64,000 bases of DNA, taken from contig CAIVDV010000013.1 in the NCBI GenBank assembly GCA_903904755.1, forward strand, positions 124,001-188,000, read 5' to 3'. The DNA is from an uncultured Acidobacteriaceae bacterium. Its GTDB lineage: Bacteria > Acidobacteriota > Terriglobia > Terriglobales > Acidobacteriaceae. Below, piece by piece: positions 43,244-51,951 of this stretch. Position numbers and translations under genes: made by a program. Under the pieces are notes generated by a model. That model was not told the origin of the DNA, ran no database searches, and was given only the letters and a program-made list of their open reading frames with translations. The first letter of the stretch is position 1; each line of letters begins with the position of its first letter.

Positions 43244-45382
43244 GTGCCTCGTCTCTCGTTCCTCCCCGCCCTTCCTCTCTTCGCCCTCCTCCTCCCCGCC
43301 GCCCCCGCTGCCGCCCAGCCCAGCTTCACCCTCGCCCAGGCCCTCAGCGCCCCCTTCTCCACCAGCCTCACCGCCGCCCCCGCCGCCAACCGCGCCGCCT
43401 GGATCACCAACGCCGAAGGCCGCCGCAACCTCTGGCTCTCCGAGCCCAAAGCCGGCAAACAATCCGCCCGCCAGCTCACCCGCTTCACCACCGACGACGG
43501 CATCGACATCGGCGACCTCGCCTGGTCCGCCGACGGCAACCAGCTCGCCTTCGCCCGCGGCGGAGACTTCGAAGACCCCAGCAAGCCCCCCGCCAATCCC
43601 GCCCTCCTCCCCGGCGGCGTCGAGGAGCAAATCTGGCTCGCCGACCTCTCCTCTGCCGCCGAACCCCGCACCCTCACCCCCGGCAGCTCCCCCGTCTTCT
43701 CCCACGCCGGCGACGCCCTCTTCTACCTGCTCCACGACCAAGTCTGGTCCATCTCCCTCAAACCCGCCGCCAAGCCCGAGCAGCTCCTCCACACCCGCGG
43801 CAGCCTCTCCGACCTCGTCCTCTCTCCCGACGGCAAATGGCTCAGCTTCGTCAGCCACCGCGGCGACCACAGCCTCATCGGCGTCTACAACCTCGCCGCA
43901 AAGTCCCTCACCTACCTCAACCCCAGTGTCGATCAGGACAACTTCCCCGCCTGGTCCCCCGACAGCACCCGCATCGCATGGGTCCGCCTCGCCAGCGACC
44001 CCGACGACAATGAATTCGACGAGCACCGCACCACCCCGCTCCCCTTCTCCCTCTGGGTCGGCGAAGTCGCCACCGGCAAGTGCAAGCAGATCTGGTGGGC
44101 TGAGACCGGCCCCGGCAGTGTCTTCCACGAGTTCGAAGCCACCGCCCAGCTCCTCTGGACCGCCGGCAACCGCATCCTCTTCCCCTGGGAGATGGACGGC
44201 TGGCTCCACATCTGGTCAGCTCCCGCCACCGGCGGCGCAGCCAAGCTCCTCACCCCCGGCAACTACGAAGCCCAGGACCTCTCCCTCTCGCCCGACCGCC
44301 GCACCCTCTTCTTCTCCGCAAACCAGGACGACTCCACCGGCACTGACATCGACCGCCGCCACCTCTACCAGGTCACTCTCGACGACAACGGACTCGCCCT
44401 CGCCAAACCCACCCCTGTCACCAGCGGAGAAGGCCTCGAATTCACCCCCGTCCAGCTCAGTGACGGCCACACCCTCCTCGCCCTCCACTCCGACACTCGC
44501 CTCGCCGTCCGCCCGGCCGAAGTCACCCCCACCGCCATCTCCGACCTCGCCCCCGCCGCCACCCCCGCCGACTACCCCGCCGCCAGCTTCGTCACCCCTC
44601 GCCAGCTCCTCTTCTCCGCCGCCGACGGCCTCTCCATCCACGGCCAGCTCTTCCTCCCGCCCCCCGGCAGCGACACTGCCCGCCACCCCGCCCTCGTCTT
44701 CTTCCACGGTGGCTCCCGCCGACAAATGCTCCTCGGCTACCACTACATGGACTACTACTCCAACGCCTACGCCATGAACCAGTACCTGGCCAGCCTCGGT
44801 TACGTCGTCCTCGCCGTCAATTACCGCTCCGGCATTGGCTACGGCAAAGACTTCCGCGAGGCCCTCAATTACGGCGCAGGCGGTGCCAGCGAGTTCAACG
44901 ATGTCCTCGGCGCCGGCCTCTACCTCCGCTCCCGCCCCGACGTTGACCCCGCCCGCATCGGCTCCTGGGGCGGCAGCTACGGCGGCTACCTCACCGCCCT
45001 CGCACTCGCCCGCGCCAGCAACCTCTTCGCCGCCGGCGTCGACTTCCACGGCGTTCACGACTGGAACATCGAGCTCGGCAACTGGAACACCAGCTACAAC
45101 CCCCTCGCAAACCCCAACCGCGCCCGCATCGCCTACGAATCCAGCCCCATCGCCGCCGTCTCCACCTGGCGCTCCCCCGTCCTGCTCATCCACGGCGACG
45201 ACGACCGCAACGTCCAGTTCACCCAGACTCCCCAGCTCGCCGCAGCCCTCCGCAAACAGGGCGTCCCCGTCGAGCAGCTCATCTTCCCCGACGAAATCCA
45301 CGGCTTCCTCCTCCACCGCGACTGGCTCACCGCCTACACCGCAACCGCCGACTTCTTCGCCCGCAAACTCGCCCCCAAATAG
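43244..45382 (+). CDS. exported S9 family (prolyl oligopeptidase-type) peptidase
   Basis: A 712-residue secreted peptidase from GTG 43244, which has AGGAG seven bases upstream. The signal peptide is PRLSFLPALPLFALLLPAAP ending AAAQP. The propeller shows PD40-type repeats (DLAWSADGNQLAFARGG, VLSPDGKWLSFVSHRGDHSL, FPAWSPDSTRIAWVR). In the hydrolase domain the nucleophile is Ser in GSWGGSYGGYLTALALA, Asp in HGDDDRNVQF and His in PDEIHGFLLHRDW. The SYGGYL box is as in dipeptidyl-peptidase IV and acylaminoacyl-peptidase types. It probably degrades short peptides in the periplasm. Confidence 0.92.
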   Translation: MPRLSFLPALPLFALLLPAAPAAAQPSFTLAQALSAPFSTSLTAAPAANRAAWITNAEGRRNLWLSEPKAGKQSARQLTRFTTDDGIDIGDLAWSADGNQLAFARGGDFEDPSKPPANPALLPGGVEEQIWLADLSSAAEPRTLTPGSSPVFSHAGDALFYLLHDQVWSISLKPAAKPEQLLHTRGSLSDLVLSPDGKWLSFVSHRGDHSLIGVYNLAAKSLTYLNPSVDQDNFPAWSPDSTRIAWVRLASDPDDNEFDEHRTTPLPFSLWVGEVATGKCKQIWWAETGPGSVFHEFEATAQLLWTAGNRILFPWEMDGWLHIWSAPATGGAAKLLTPGNYEAQDLSLSPDRRTLFFSANQDDSTGTDIDRRHLYQVTLDDNGLALAKPTPVTSGEGLEFTPVQLSDGHTLLALHSDTRLAVRPAEVTPTAISDLAPAATPADYPAASFVTPRQLLFSAADGLSIHGQLFLPPPGSDTARHPALVFFHGGSRRQMLLGYHYMDYYSNAYAMNQYLASLGYVVLAVNYRSGIGYGKDFREALNYGAGGASEFNDVLGAGLYLRSRPDVDPARIGSWGGSYGGYLTALALARASNLFAAGVDFHGVHDWNIELGNWNTSYNPLANPNRARIAYESSPIAAVSTWRSPVLLIHGDDDRNVQFTQTPQLAAALRKQGVPVEQLIFPDEIHGFLLHRDWLTAYTATADFFARKLAPK

Positions 45383-45401
45383 TCCAAATCTGCACAAAAA
45401 A

Positions 45402-45557
45402 GGGCTTCACAGGCTGCTGAAAAAACTCGCTTTTGCGGTAGGCCGGGGTTTTACCCCCGGCATAACGCCAATGGAATCAACGGGCCTTTAGCCCCCGTGG
45501 GATGCTTTTCGCGGCTTTCTCCCGAATATCACCCTTTTCCAGCAGCCTCTTCAGCCC
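45402..45557. mobile_element. 156-bp element with imperfect terminal inverted repeats (MITE-like)
   Basis: The left end GGGCTTCACAGGCTGCTGAA and the complement of the right end (GGGCTGAAGAGGCTGCTGGA) match over about 23 bases with few changes. The interior holds a CCGGGG/CCCCGG hairpin (45443-45462) and ACGGG...CCCGT (45479-45498). It has no coding capacity and no target-site duplication that I can see. A solo end is present at 23821. Confidence 0.5.
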
Positions 45558-45637
45558 CTGCCCACTGTCAGCACTGGAATTCCTTTTCTACAAAGCCCTT
45601 TCCTCACTCTCATCCGGCGACGGCCGCCCAAAATAAG

Positions 45638-45654
45638 TTATACTTTCATATAAT
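45638..45654 (+). promoter_or_regulatory. mazEF promoter/operator
   Basis: TTATA-CTTTCA-TATAA forms a short inverted repeat that includes a perfect -10 box TATAAT (45649-45654). No good -35 is visible. The AT-rich patch stands out in GC-rich surroundings and fits autorepression by MazE. Confidence 0.45.
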
Positions 45655-45669
45655 CAAGGAGAGGGCGCA

Positions 45670-45927
45670 ATGCTCACCACAAACTTGCGAAAAGTCGGCG
45701 GCTCGGTCATGCTCGCGGTTCCGCCCGCACTCCTCAGCCTGCTCCAGTTGCAGGCTGGCTCCACCGTCGCTGTCGCTGTCGAGGATGGCCGCCTCGTTGT
45801 CGCCCCCAGCCTCCGCCCACGCTACACCCTGGCCGACCTGCTCGACGCCGGCGACTATGCCCACCAGCCTGCCCCTGAAGATCGCGAATGGGTCGACGGC
45901 GCTCCCGTCGGCGGGGAACTCCTGTGA
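45670..45927 (+). CDS. MazE-type antitoxin (AbrB/SpoVT fold)
   Basis: An 85-residue protein. Residues 1-45 form an AbrB-type DNA-binding domain (NLRKVGGSVMLAVPPALLSL, GSTVAVAVEDGRLVVAPS). The C-terminal part (PRYTLADLLDAGDYAHQPAP) would wrap the toxin. AAGGAG lies eight bases before the ATG. It overlaps the toxin gene by four bases (GTGA), the standard arrangement for MazEF. Confidence 0.9.
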   Translation: MLTTNLRKVGGSVMLAVPPALLSLLQLQAGSTVAVAVEDGRLVVAPSLRPRYTLADLLDAGDYAHQPAPEDREWVDGAPVGGELL

Positions 45928-46250
45928 ACCGCGGCGACATTTACATGGTCTCGCTCGACCCTACCCTCGGCCATGAGCAGCAAGGCCATCGCCCGGTTCT
46001 CATCGTCTCCCCCACCAAATTCAACCGGGCCACGCGCCTCCCCATCGTCCTGCCCATCACCTCCGGCGGAGATTTTGTCCGCCGCATCGGCTTTGCCGTC
46101 CCCATCTCCGGCATTCAAACCACCGGCGTCATCCGTTGCGACCAGCCCCGCGTTCTCGATATCCAGGCCCGCAACAGCCGCAAGATCGACACCCTCCCCG
46201 CCGCAATTCTGGAAGATGTCCTGGCCCGAACCGCCGTTCTCTTCGCGTGA
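45924..46250 (+). CDS. MazF-type endoribonuclease toxin (PemK family)
   Basis: A 108-residue toxin starting at GTG 45924: VNRGDIYMVSLDPTLGHEQQ, GHRPVLIVSPTKFNRATRLP, IVLPITSGGDF, and GVIRCDQPRVLDIQARNSRK. These are the conserved PemK/MazF blocks, including the R of HRPVLI and the TSG loop, so it looks intact. It cleaves RNA at short motifs when free of MazE. It is convergent with dnaB, ten bases apart. Confidence 0.92.
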   Translation: MNRGDIYMVSLDPTLGHEQQGHRPVLIVSPTKFNRATRLPIVLPITSGGDFVRRIGFAVPISGIQTTGVIRCDQPRVLDIQARNSRKIDTLPAAILEDVLARTAVLFA

Positions 46251-46259
46251 GGCTTCCCC

Positions 46260-47654
46260 CTACCCGCCCTCACCCTCACGGTGCGTCTCCAGATTCTCAA
46301 ACCGCGTATACTGCGCCAGAAACGCCAGCTTCACCGTATCCGTCGGCCCGTTTCTCTGCTTCGCAATAATGATCTCCGCCACATTCTGCTCATCCGGATT
46401 CTCTTCCTTGTCCCGGTTGTAATAACTCTCCCGATGGATGAACGCAACAATATCCGCGTCCTGCTCAATCGACCCCGACTCGCGCAAATCGCTCAGCATC
46501 GGCCGCTTGTCATCCCCGCGCCGCTCACTCGCACGCGACAACTGGCTCAGCGCAATCACCGGCACTTCCATCTCCTTGGCCAGTGCCTTCAACCCCCGCG
46601 AAATCGCCGATACCTCCTGCGTCCGGCTCTCAAACCGCTTCCCGCTCCCGCCCCCCGACGAGGCCGTCATCAGCTGCAGATAATCCACCACAATCAGGTC
46701 AATCTTGCCGTGCTCCTGCCGCAGCCGCCGCGCCTTCGCCCGCATCTCCGCCAGCGATATGCCCGGCGTATCGTCGATGTACACCTTCGACTCCACCAGC
46801 TCTTCCAGCGCCCGCCTCAGCTTGTCCTGGTCATCCCGCCCCAGAAAGCCCGTCTGAAGCTTCCTCTGGTCCACCCACGCCTGGCTCGCCAGCATACGTC
46901 GCAGCAGCGCTTCCTTGCTCATTTCCAGCGAGAAAATCGCCACCACCGCACCGCTCTTGATTGCCGCATTCTGCGCAATATTAATCGCCCACGCCGTCTT
47001 GCCCATCGATGGACGCGCCGCAATAATAATCAGGTCGCTCTTCTGCAACCCGCTCGTCATCTTGTCAAAATCTTTGTAATGCGTCTCCAGCCCCGTCACT
47101 TCCCGGGCCTGCTGGTACAGCGCGTCAATGCTGCCAAACGACCCCGCCACAATATCCGCCAGCGGCGCCAGTCCGTTGTTGACGCTCTTTTCCCCAATCA
47201 CCAGCAACTGCGACTCGGCCGCATTCAGCACATCCAGCGCCGTCTCGCTCTGGTCCCCCGCCCGGGCAATCACACTGGCGCAGATCAGCATCATCTGCCG
47301 CAGCAGGCTCTTGTCCTTCACAATCCTGATGTACTCTTCAATCACCGGCCGCCGCGGCAAACCCTCCGTCAACGACGCCAGGTACGCCACCCCACCCACC
47401 GCTTCCACTTCCTTGTACTTCGCCAGCTCGTTGGTCAGCGTCACCAGGTCCACCGCCGTGCCCGTGCCGCTCAACTCCGTCATCCGCTGGTAAATCCGCC
47501 GGTGCGAGTCCAGCGAAAAATCCTCGGCCACCAGTGCCGCTTCCACCTCTGAAAGGCTCTGGTTGTCCAACAGAACCGCGCCGAGAATCGTCCTCTCCGC
47601 GTCCAGGTTCGCCGGTAAGCCCGCATCCAGCGGGTAGCTCGTCGTCGTTGCCAT
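46260..47654 (-). CDS. dnaB: replicative DNA helicase DnaB
   Basis: A 464-residue hexameric helicase. The N-terminal domain starts LPANLDAERTILGAVLLDNQ. The RecA-like motor has the Walker A ARPSMGKTAWAINIA, Walker B IDLIVVDYLQLMT, the arginine-finger region VPVIALSQLSRASERRGDDK and RPMLSDLRESGSIEQDADIV. It ends RFENLETHREGEGG. Length is typical. The ATG at 47654 starts the conserved part; the frame is open upstream. Unlike many genomes, rplI or alr is not adjacent. Confidence 0.97.
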   Translation of the reverse strand: MATTTSYPLDAGLPANLDAERTILGAVLLDNQSLSEVEAALVAEDFSLDSHRRIYQRMTELSGTGTAVDLVTLTNELAKYKEVEAVGGVAYLASLTEGLPRRPVIEEYIRIVKDKSLLRQMMLICASVIARAGDQSETALDVLNAAESQLLVIGEKSVNNGLAPLADIVAGSFGSIDALYQQAREVTGLETHYKDFDKMTSGLQKSDLIIIAARPSMGKTAWAINIAQNAAIKSGAVVAIFSLEMSKEALLRRMLASQAWVDQRKLQTGFLGRDDQDKLRRALEELVESKVYIDDTPGISLAEMRAKARRLRQEHGKIDLIVVDYLQLMTASSGGGSGKRFESRTQEVSAISRGLKALAKEMEVPVIALSQLSRASERRGDDKRPMLSDLRESGSIEQDADIVAFIHRESYYNRDKEENPDEQNVAEIIIAKQRNGPTDTVKLAFLAQYTRFENLETHREGEGG

Positions 47655-47807
47655 ATCTCCCAGTCTAGTGAAATCCGCCGCCCACTCCCCCAATTCCTGC
47701 CTGTGAATTGCCCGCCTTCACCGTGGAAATCCCGCCCCCGGCCACTCCCGCTTCATCTCAGGCTCACCTCTCCGGTCTATCATCGTCTCAAGGACGTGCT
47801 TCAAAAT

Positions 47808-48392
47808 ATGCGAATCTTTGCCCCTGTCGTGCTTGCCGCTCTCGCTCTCTCCGCCCTTCCCATCGCCGCCCAGCAGCCAGATGCCGGCCAAATCCCCGTC
47901 ACCTCCACCGCCAGCCCCGCCATCCAGGAGCTGCAAAAGGTCGAGGACAACTGGTCCTCAGCCATCACCAACCACGACCAGTACGCCCTCGAGCTCGTCC
48001 TCTCCCCCCTCTTCGTCGACATCTCCGCCGCCGGCGTCGTCACCACCCGCGACCAGCAAATCGCCGAGCTCATCAACCCCGCCAACAAGGGCGACGCCAG
48101 CGCCACCCTCGAGCAGAAAATCATCACCGTCCGCCCCCTCGGCGACATCACCGTCGCCAACGGAACCTACACCTTCACCCACCGCGTCAACGGCGTCGTC
48201 CTCGAAGAACGTGGCGTCTTCACCCACGTCTTCCAGCGCCTCCACGGCAACTGGGTCTGCGTCAACGCCCAGCGCACCGCCGTCCGCGACGAAGCCCCCA
48301 AGTCCGGCAAGGCCAGCAAGCCCAAATCCCAGGCCGAACTCCCCTTCCACATCCCCCTCTTCTCCAAATCCGACAAAAACAAAGACCAGTAG
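47808..48392 (+). CDS. secreted NTF2-like (DUF4440) protein
   Basis: A 194-residue protein with a signal peptide (MRIFAPVVLAALALSALPIA, cleavage after AAQ). The fold is NTF2-like: AIQELQKVEDNWSSAITNHD, LELVLSPLFVDISAAGVVTT, NGTYTFTHRVNGVVLEERGV, and HVFQRLHGNWVCVNAQRTAV. A lysine-rich tail follows. It probably binds a small ligand in the periplasm. The SD is poor; GTG 47796, directly after AAGGA, is an alternative start. Confidence 0.8.
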   Translation: MRIFAPVVLAALALSALPIAAQQPDAGQIPVTSTASPAIQELQKVEDNWSSAITNHDQYALELVLSPLFVDISAAGVVTTRDQQIAELINPANKGDASATLEQKIITVRPLGDITVANGTYTFTHRVNGVVLEERGVFTHVFQRLHGNWVCVNAQRTAVRDEAPKSGKASKPKSQAELPFHIPLFSKSDKNKDQ

Positions 48393-48427
48393 GCCGGCGT
48401 TATTAAACTTTCCTTCACAGCCGCTCC

Positions 48428-48461
48428 CTTATTAAACGTTTCCGCCCTTTCCTTTAATAAG
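48428..48461. repeat. AT-rich inverted repeat
   Basis: CTTATTAAA and TTTAATAAG form a perfect 9-bp inverted repeat, and TTATTAAAC also occurs at 48410. The 298-base spacer 48393-48690 holds this, the dispersed repeat below, and no gene. Confidence 0.5.
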
Positions 48462-48546
48462 GCGAAACCTTAAGAAAGAAAAACGCCAATTTCTTGAAGA
48501 ACACAACGCCGAGCAGGCTGAGGATTACCTCCGAAGAAGCAAGTCT

Positions 48547-48612
48547 TGTGAAAGGGCATGACTTCAGTCGTGCCGCAAAGTCTGGATAAGAAGCGATGGG
48601 CTTCAGCCCCTG
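48547..48612. repeat. dispersed palindromic repeat, copy 2
   Basis: TTGTGAAAGGGCATGACTTC, AGTCGTGCCGCA and GGGCTTCAGCCCCTGC match the copy at 23993-24060 nearly base for base. Confidence 0.8.
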
Positions 48613-48690
48613 CATTCTGCTGGCGTCCCATGCCATGCAACAAGATGCTTTTTTCGCCCATCCCTCCAAATCCAGCCCTTCCCCCACCTC

Positions 48691-50784
48691 TTACGCCCCA
48701 ACTCCCTCCCGCCCCTTCCCCTGCACCTTGATCGAAATATGCACCAGCCCCAGCGCCGCCGGCGTCACCCCGGGTATCCGGCTCGCCTGCCCAATCGTCC
48801 CCGGCCGCACCCGCATCAGCTTCTCCTGCATCTCCCGGCTCAACCCGCTGATCACCGTGTAATCCAGCCACTCCGGTATCCGCACACCCTCCGCCGCCTT
48901 CAGCCGCTCAATCGACTTCTTCTGCTGCTCCAGATACCCGGCAAACTTGATCTCCGTCTCCACCGCCCGCGCCTCGTTCTTCGGCTGGCTCGCCAACTGC
49001 CCTTCCCCCGCCGCAGCCGTCGCATCCACCAGCGGCCGCAACTCGTCATCCGCCACCAACTCCGCCTCCAGCGCCCGCAGCACCGCCCCAATCTCCACCT
49101 CGGGCCGCTTCAGCAGCATCGCCCACGTATGCCCCGCCACGCTTGCAAACTCCAGCCCCGGCACCGCCACCGCCAGCCCCGCAGCATCCACCTTCCGCGT
49201 CGTCAGCAAGGTCTTCAGTCTCCCCATCCGGCCCTGCCTCGCCTCATACTCCGCCCACGCCCGATCATCAATCAGCCCCAGCCGCCGCCCATACGGCGTC
49301 AACCGCTGGTCCGCATTGTCTATCCGCAAATGCAGCCGGAACTCCGCCCGGCTCGTAAACATCCGGTACGGCTCGTTCGTCCCCTTCGAAATCAAATCGT
49401 CAATCAATATCCCCGTATACCCCTCAGTCCGGTCCAGCGTAAACGCCGGCTCACCCTTCACCTTCAGCGCGGCATTAATCCCCGCCATAATCCCCTGGCA
49501 CGCCGCCTCCTCATACCCGCTCGTCCCGTTGATCTGCCCCGCCAGATACAACCCCTCCATGCTCTTCACCTTCAGCGCCCGGTCCAGCTCCGTCGCGTCC
49601 ACACTGTCATACTCAATCGCATATCCCGGCCGCAGCATCTCCGCCTGCTCCAGACCCGGTATCGAACGCACAATCGCATCCTGCACCTCCATCGGCAGGC
49701 TCGTGCTCATCCCGTTGATATAAACCTCGTGGGTAGTAAGACCCTCCGGCTCCAGGAAAAACTGGTGCTGCGTCTTGTCTGGAAACTTCACAATCTTGTC
49801 TTCAATCGACGGGCAATACCGCGGCCCTATCCCCTCAATCTGCCCGGAATACATCGCCGACCGGTGTACATTCTCGCGGATAATCTTGAGCGTCTCCGGC
49901 GTCGTCCACGCAATGTGGCAACTGATCTGCCGCTGCTCAATCCGCTTCGTCCGGAAGCTGAATGGCGTCGGGTCCGCATCCCCCGGCTGCTCCTCAAACT
50001 GCTCCCACCGAATCGTCCTTCCATCCAGCCTCGGCGGAGTCCCCGTCTTCAGCCGCGTCGTCCGCAGCCCCAGCCGCCGCAGCGCCTCACCCAGCAGCAC
50101 ACTCGCCGGCTCCCCCGACCGCCCCGCCGGATACCGCTCCTCCCCGCAATGGATCAGCCCATTCAGAAACGTCCCCGTCGTAATCACCGTCGCCCGCGCC
50201 AGCAACCGCCGCCCATCCCGCAACTTCACCCCCAGCACCCGCCGCTTCACCTCGTGCCCCAAAGAAGAAATGTTCGGGTGCCCCATCCATGACGCGCCTT
50301 CTGCGTCATGGGTGGGATGAGAAATCTCCGGGTGCCGTGCCTTTCCTAGCTCCGCTAACCCCGCTAACTCCGCTAGCTCCGCTTCCGTCTCCTCCACCAC
50401 CAAATCCACCGCCTCCGCCTGCTTGATATGCAGATTCGCCTGCCCCTCCAGCACCTGCCGCATCTTCACCCGGTACAACGCCTTGTCACACTGCGCCCGC
50501 GGCGACCACACCGCCGGCCCCCGCGACGTATTCAGCAGCCGGAACTGAATCCCCACCGCATCGGCCACCTCGCCCATCACCCCGCCCAGCGCATCCACCT
50601 CCCGCACCAGGTGCCCCTTGGCAATCCCCCCAATCGCAGGATTGCAGCTCATCTGCGCAATCAAATCCAGATTCATCGTGATGATGGCCGTCTTCAGCCC
50701 CATCCGCGCCGCCGCCATCGCCGCCTCGCACCCGGCATGACCAGCCCCCACCACCGCCACATCAAACTCTTCCACAAAGCTCAT
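48691..50784 (-). CDS. mnmG: tRNA uridine-5-carboxymethylaminomethyl modification enzyme MnmG, with an inserted segment
   Basis: With MnmE, MnmG (GidA) modifies U34 of tRNAs using FAD. The 697-residue product has the FAD motif [103 protein letters not shown] and the tail INIADQ-like [18 protein letters not shown]. Residues about 132-178 have no counterpart in the family and derive from an intergenic-type repeat. This accounts for most of the excess over the usual 620-640 residues. All catalytic motifs are intact, so the enzyme is probably active. trmFO, its distant relative, is at 61409. Confidence 0.95.
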   Translation of the reverse strand: MSFVEEFDVAVVGAGHAGCEAAMAAARMGLKTAIITMNLDLIAQMSCNPAIGGIAKGHLVREVDALGGVMGEVADAVGIQFRLLNTSRGPAVWSPRAQCDKALYRVKMRQVLEGQANLHIKQAEAVDLVVEETEAELAELAGLAELGKARHPEISHPTHDAEGASWMGHPNISSLGHEVKRRVLGVKLRDGRRLLARATVITTGTFLNGLIHCGEERYPAGRSGEPASVLLGEALRRLGLRTTRLKTGTPPRLDGRTIRWEQFEEQPGDADPTPFSFRTKRIEQRQISCHIAWTTPETLKIIRENVHRSAMYSGQIEGIGPRYCPSIEDKIVKFPDKTQHQFFLEPEGLTTHEVYINGMSTSLPMEVQDAIVRSIPGLEQAEMLRPGYAIEYDSVDATELDRALKVKSMEGLYLAGQINGTSGYEEAACQGIMAGINAALKVKGEPAFTLDRTEGYTGILIDDLISKGTNEPYRMFTSRAEFRLHLRIDNADQRLTPYGRRLGLIDDRAWAEYEARQGRMGRLKTLLTTRKVDAAGLAVAVPGLEFASVAGHTWAMLLKRPEVEIGAVLRALEAELVADDELRPLVDATAAAGEGQLASQPKNEARAVETEIKFAGYLEQQKKSIERLKAAEGVRIPEWLDYTVISGLSREMQEKLMRVRPGTIGQASRIPGVTPAALGLVHISIKVQGKGREGVGA
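50251..50391. repeat. palindromic repeat lying in frame within mnmG
   Basis: The segment contains CCCACCCATGACGC / GCGTCATGG-ATGGGG as a hairpin (50281-50314), flanking CACCCG(G/A)(A/C)ATTTCT-type direct repeats, and a GCGGAGTTAGC 9-mer tandem. The same GTGCCCCATCCAT hairpin type stands in the adjacent spacer at 50841. It contributes about 47 codons. Confidence 0.7.
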
Positions 50785-50840
50785 TCCCCCATTCTACGGA
50801 AAACCCAACTCCCGCCCATCCAACCCCCACCAATACTGCT

Positions 50841-50882
50841 GTGCCCCATCCATTCCACAGCCCCACCGTGGAATGGGTGGCA
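50841..50882. repeat. palindromic intergenic repeat (GTGCCCCATCC type)
   Basis: GTGCCCCATCCATTCCAC pairs with GTGGAATGGGTGGCA around CCCACC. It lies between the divergent mnmG and AIM24 genes and resembles the hairpin inside mnmG. Confidence 0.7.
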
Positions 50883-50919
50883 ACCGCAAACACCCCGTGC
50901 ACCATCACCCATCAACGTC

Positions 50920-50956
50920 GGGTGCCACCGGTCCCTCGCACTTGGGGACCGGTGCC
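50920..50956. repeat. second palindrome in the mnmG-AIM24 spacer
   Basis: GGGTGCCACCGGTCCC and GGGGACCGGTGCC form a strong hairpin. The rest of the 314-base spacer has a CTCCCGCAGGGAG hairpin (51001-51013), a possible -10 (TATACT, 51038-51043) for AIM24, and no gene. Confidence 0.65.
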
Positions 50957-51098
50957 GAATTCGAGCATAGCTCGAACCGCATTTGCCTTTCATGTTGTCA
51001 CTCCCGCAGGGAGTCTGCTTTCTCCCCCCACCCGCGATATACTTCCCACGAACCCATTTCCACTGTTCCCGAACCCCCTTCCCAAGGAGCAACCCGTC

Positions 51099-51860
51099 AT
51101 GCAAAGCCGCATTGTGGGCACCACCATGCCCGTCCTCGAATTCCTCCTCGACCACAACGACTGCGTCATCTCCGAAGCCGGCGAACTCAGCTGGATGTCC
51201 CAGTCCGTCCAGATGACCACCCACACCCAGTTCGGCGGCGGCGGCGGATTCTTCGGCGCACTCAAGCGCGTCGCCTCCGGCGGCTCCCTCTTCATGACCG
51301 AGTACCGCGCCCTCGGTGCCCCCGGCGAAGTCGCCTTCGCCACCCGCGTCCCCGGCCACATCGTCCCCGTCGAAATCGGCCCCGGCCACGAAATCCTCAT
51401 CCACCGCCACGGCTTCCTCTGCGCCACGGACCAGATCCAGCTCACCATCGGCTTCCAGCAGTCCCTCGGCGCAGGCATCTTCGGCGGCGACGGATTCCTC
51501 CTCCAAAAGGTCTCCGGCGTCGGCACCTTCTGGCTCGAACTCTCCGGCGAAGTCATCGTCAAGGACCTCGCCCCCGGCGAAATCCTCCAGGTACACCCCG
51601 GCCACGTCGGCGCATTCCAGTCCAGCGTCAACTTCCAAATCACCACCGTCCGCGGCATCAAGAACATGGTCTTCGGCGGCGACGGAATCTTCCTCGCCAT
51701 GCTCCAGGGCCCCGGACGCGTCTGGCTCCAAACCCTCCCCATCTCCAAGCTCGCCCACCAGCTCCAGCGCTATATGCCCTCCGGCGGCGGCGACCGCGGC
51801 TCCACCATCCAGGGCGGCGTAGTCGGCGGCCTCATCGGCTCCCTGCTCGACAATCAGTAG
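51099..51860 (+). CDS. AIM24 family protein (TIGR00266)
   Basis: A 253-residue beta-sandwich protein of the AIM24 type: CVISEAGELSWMSQSVQMTT, FFGALKRVASGGSLFMTEYR, GEVAFATRVPGHIVPVEIGP, GFLLQKVSGVGTFWLELSGE, IILQVHPGH-like EILQVHPGHVGAFQSSVNF, and the glycine-rich C-terminus VVGGLIGSLLDNQ. The family's bacterial role is unknown; the yeast namesake is mitochondrial. The ATG at 51099 has AAGGAG nine bases upstream. Confidence 0.92.
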   Translation: MQSRIVGTTMPVLEFLLDHNDCVISEAGELSWMSQSVQMTTHTQFGGGGGFFGALKRVASGGSLFMTEYRALGAPGEVAFATRVPGHIVPVEIGPGHEILIHRHGFLCATDQIQLTIGFQQSLGAGIFGGDGFLLQKVSGVGTFWLELSGEVIVKDLAPGEILQVHPGHVGAFQSSVNFQITTVRGIKNMVFGGDGIFLAMLQGPGRVWLQTLPISKLAHQLQRYMPSGGGDRGSTIQGGVVGGLIGSLLDNQ

Positions 51861-51898
51861 CTGCCAACCAGTAAGCGCAACCCAGCCGGCAAAACAAA

Positions 51899-51929
51899 AC
51901 GGGGGAGAGGCCACCAGCCTCTCCCCCGT
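51899..51929. terminator. bidirectional terminator between AIM24 and queD
   Basis: ACGGGGGAGAGGC pairs with GCCTCTCCCCCGT around CACCA. An A-rich run precedes it (T-rich for the minus strand) and CGTCTTTCC follows. Confidence 0.88.
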
Positions 51930-51951
51930 CGTCTTTCCCCAAACTCACGCC

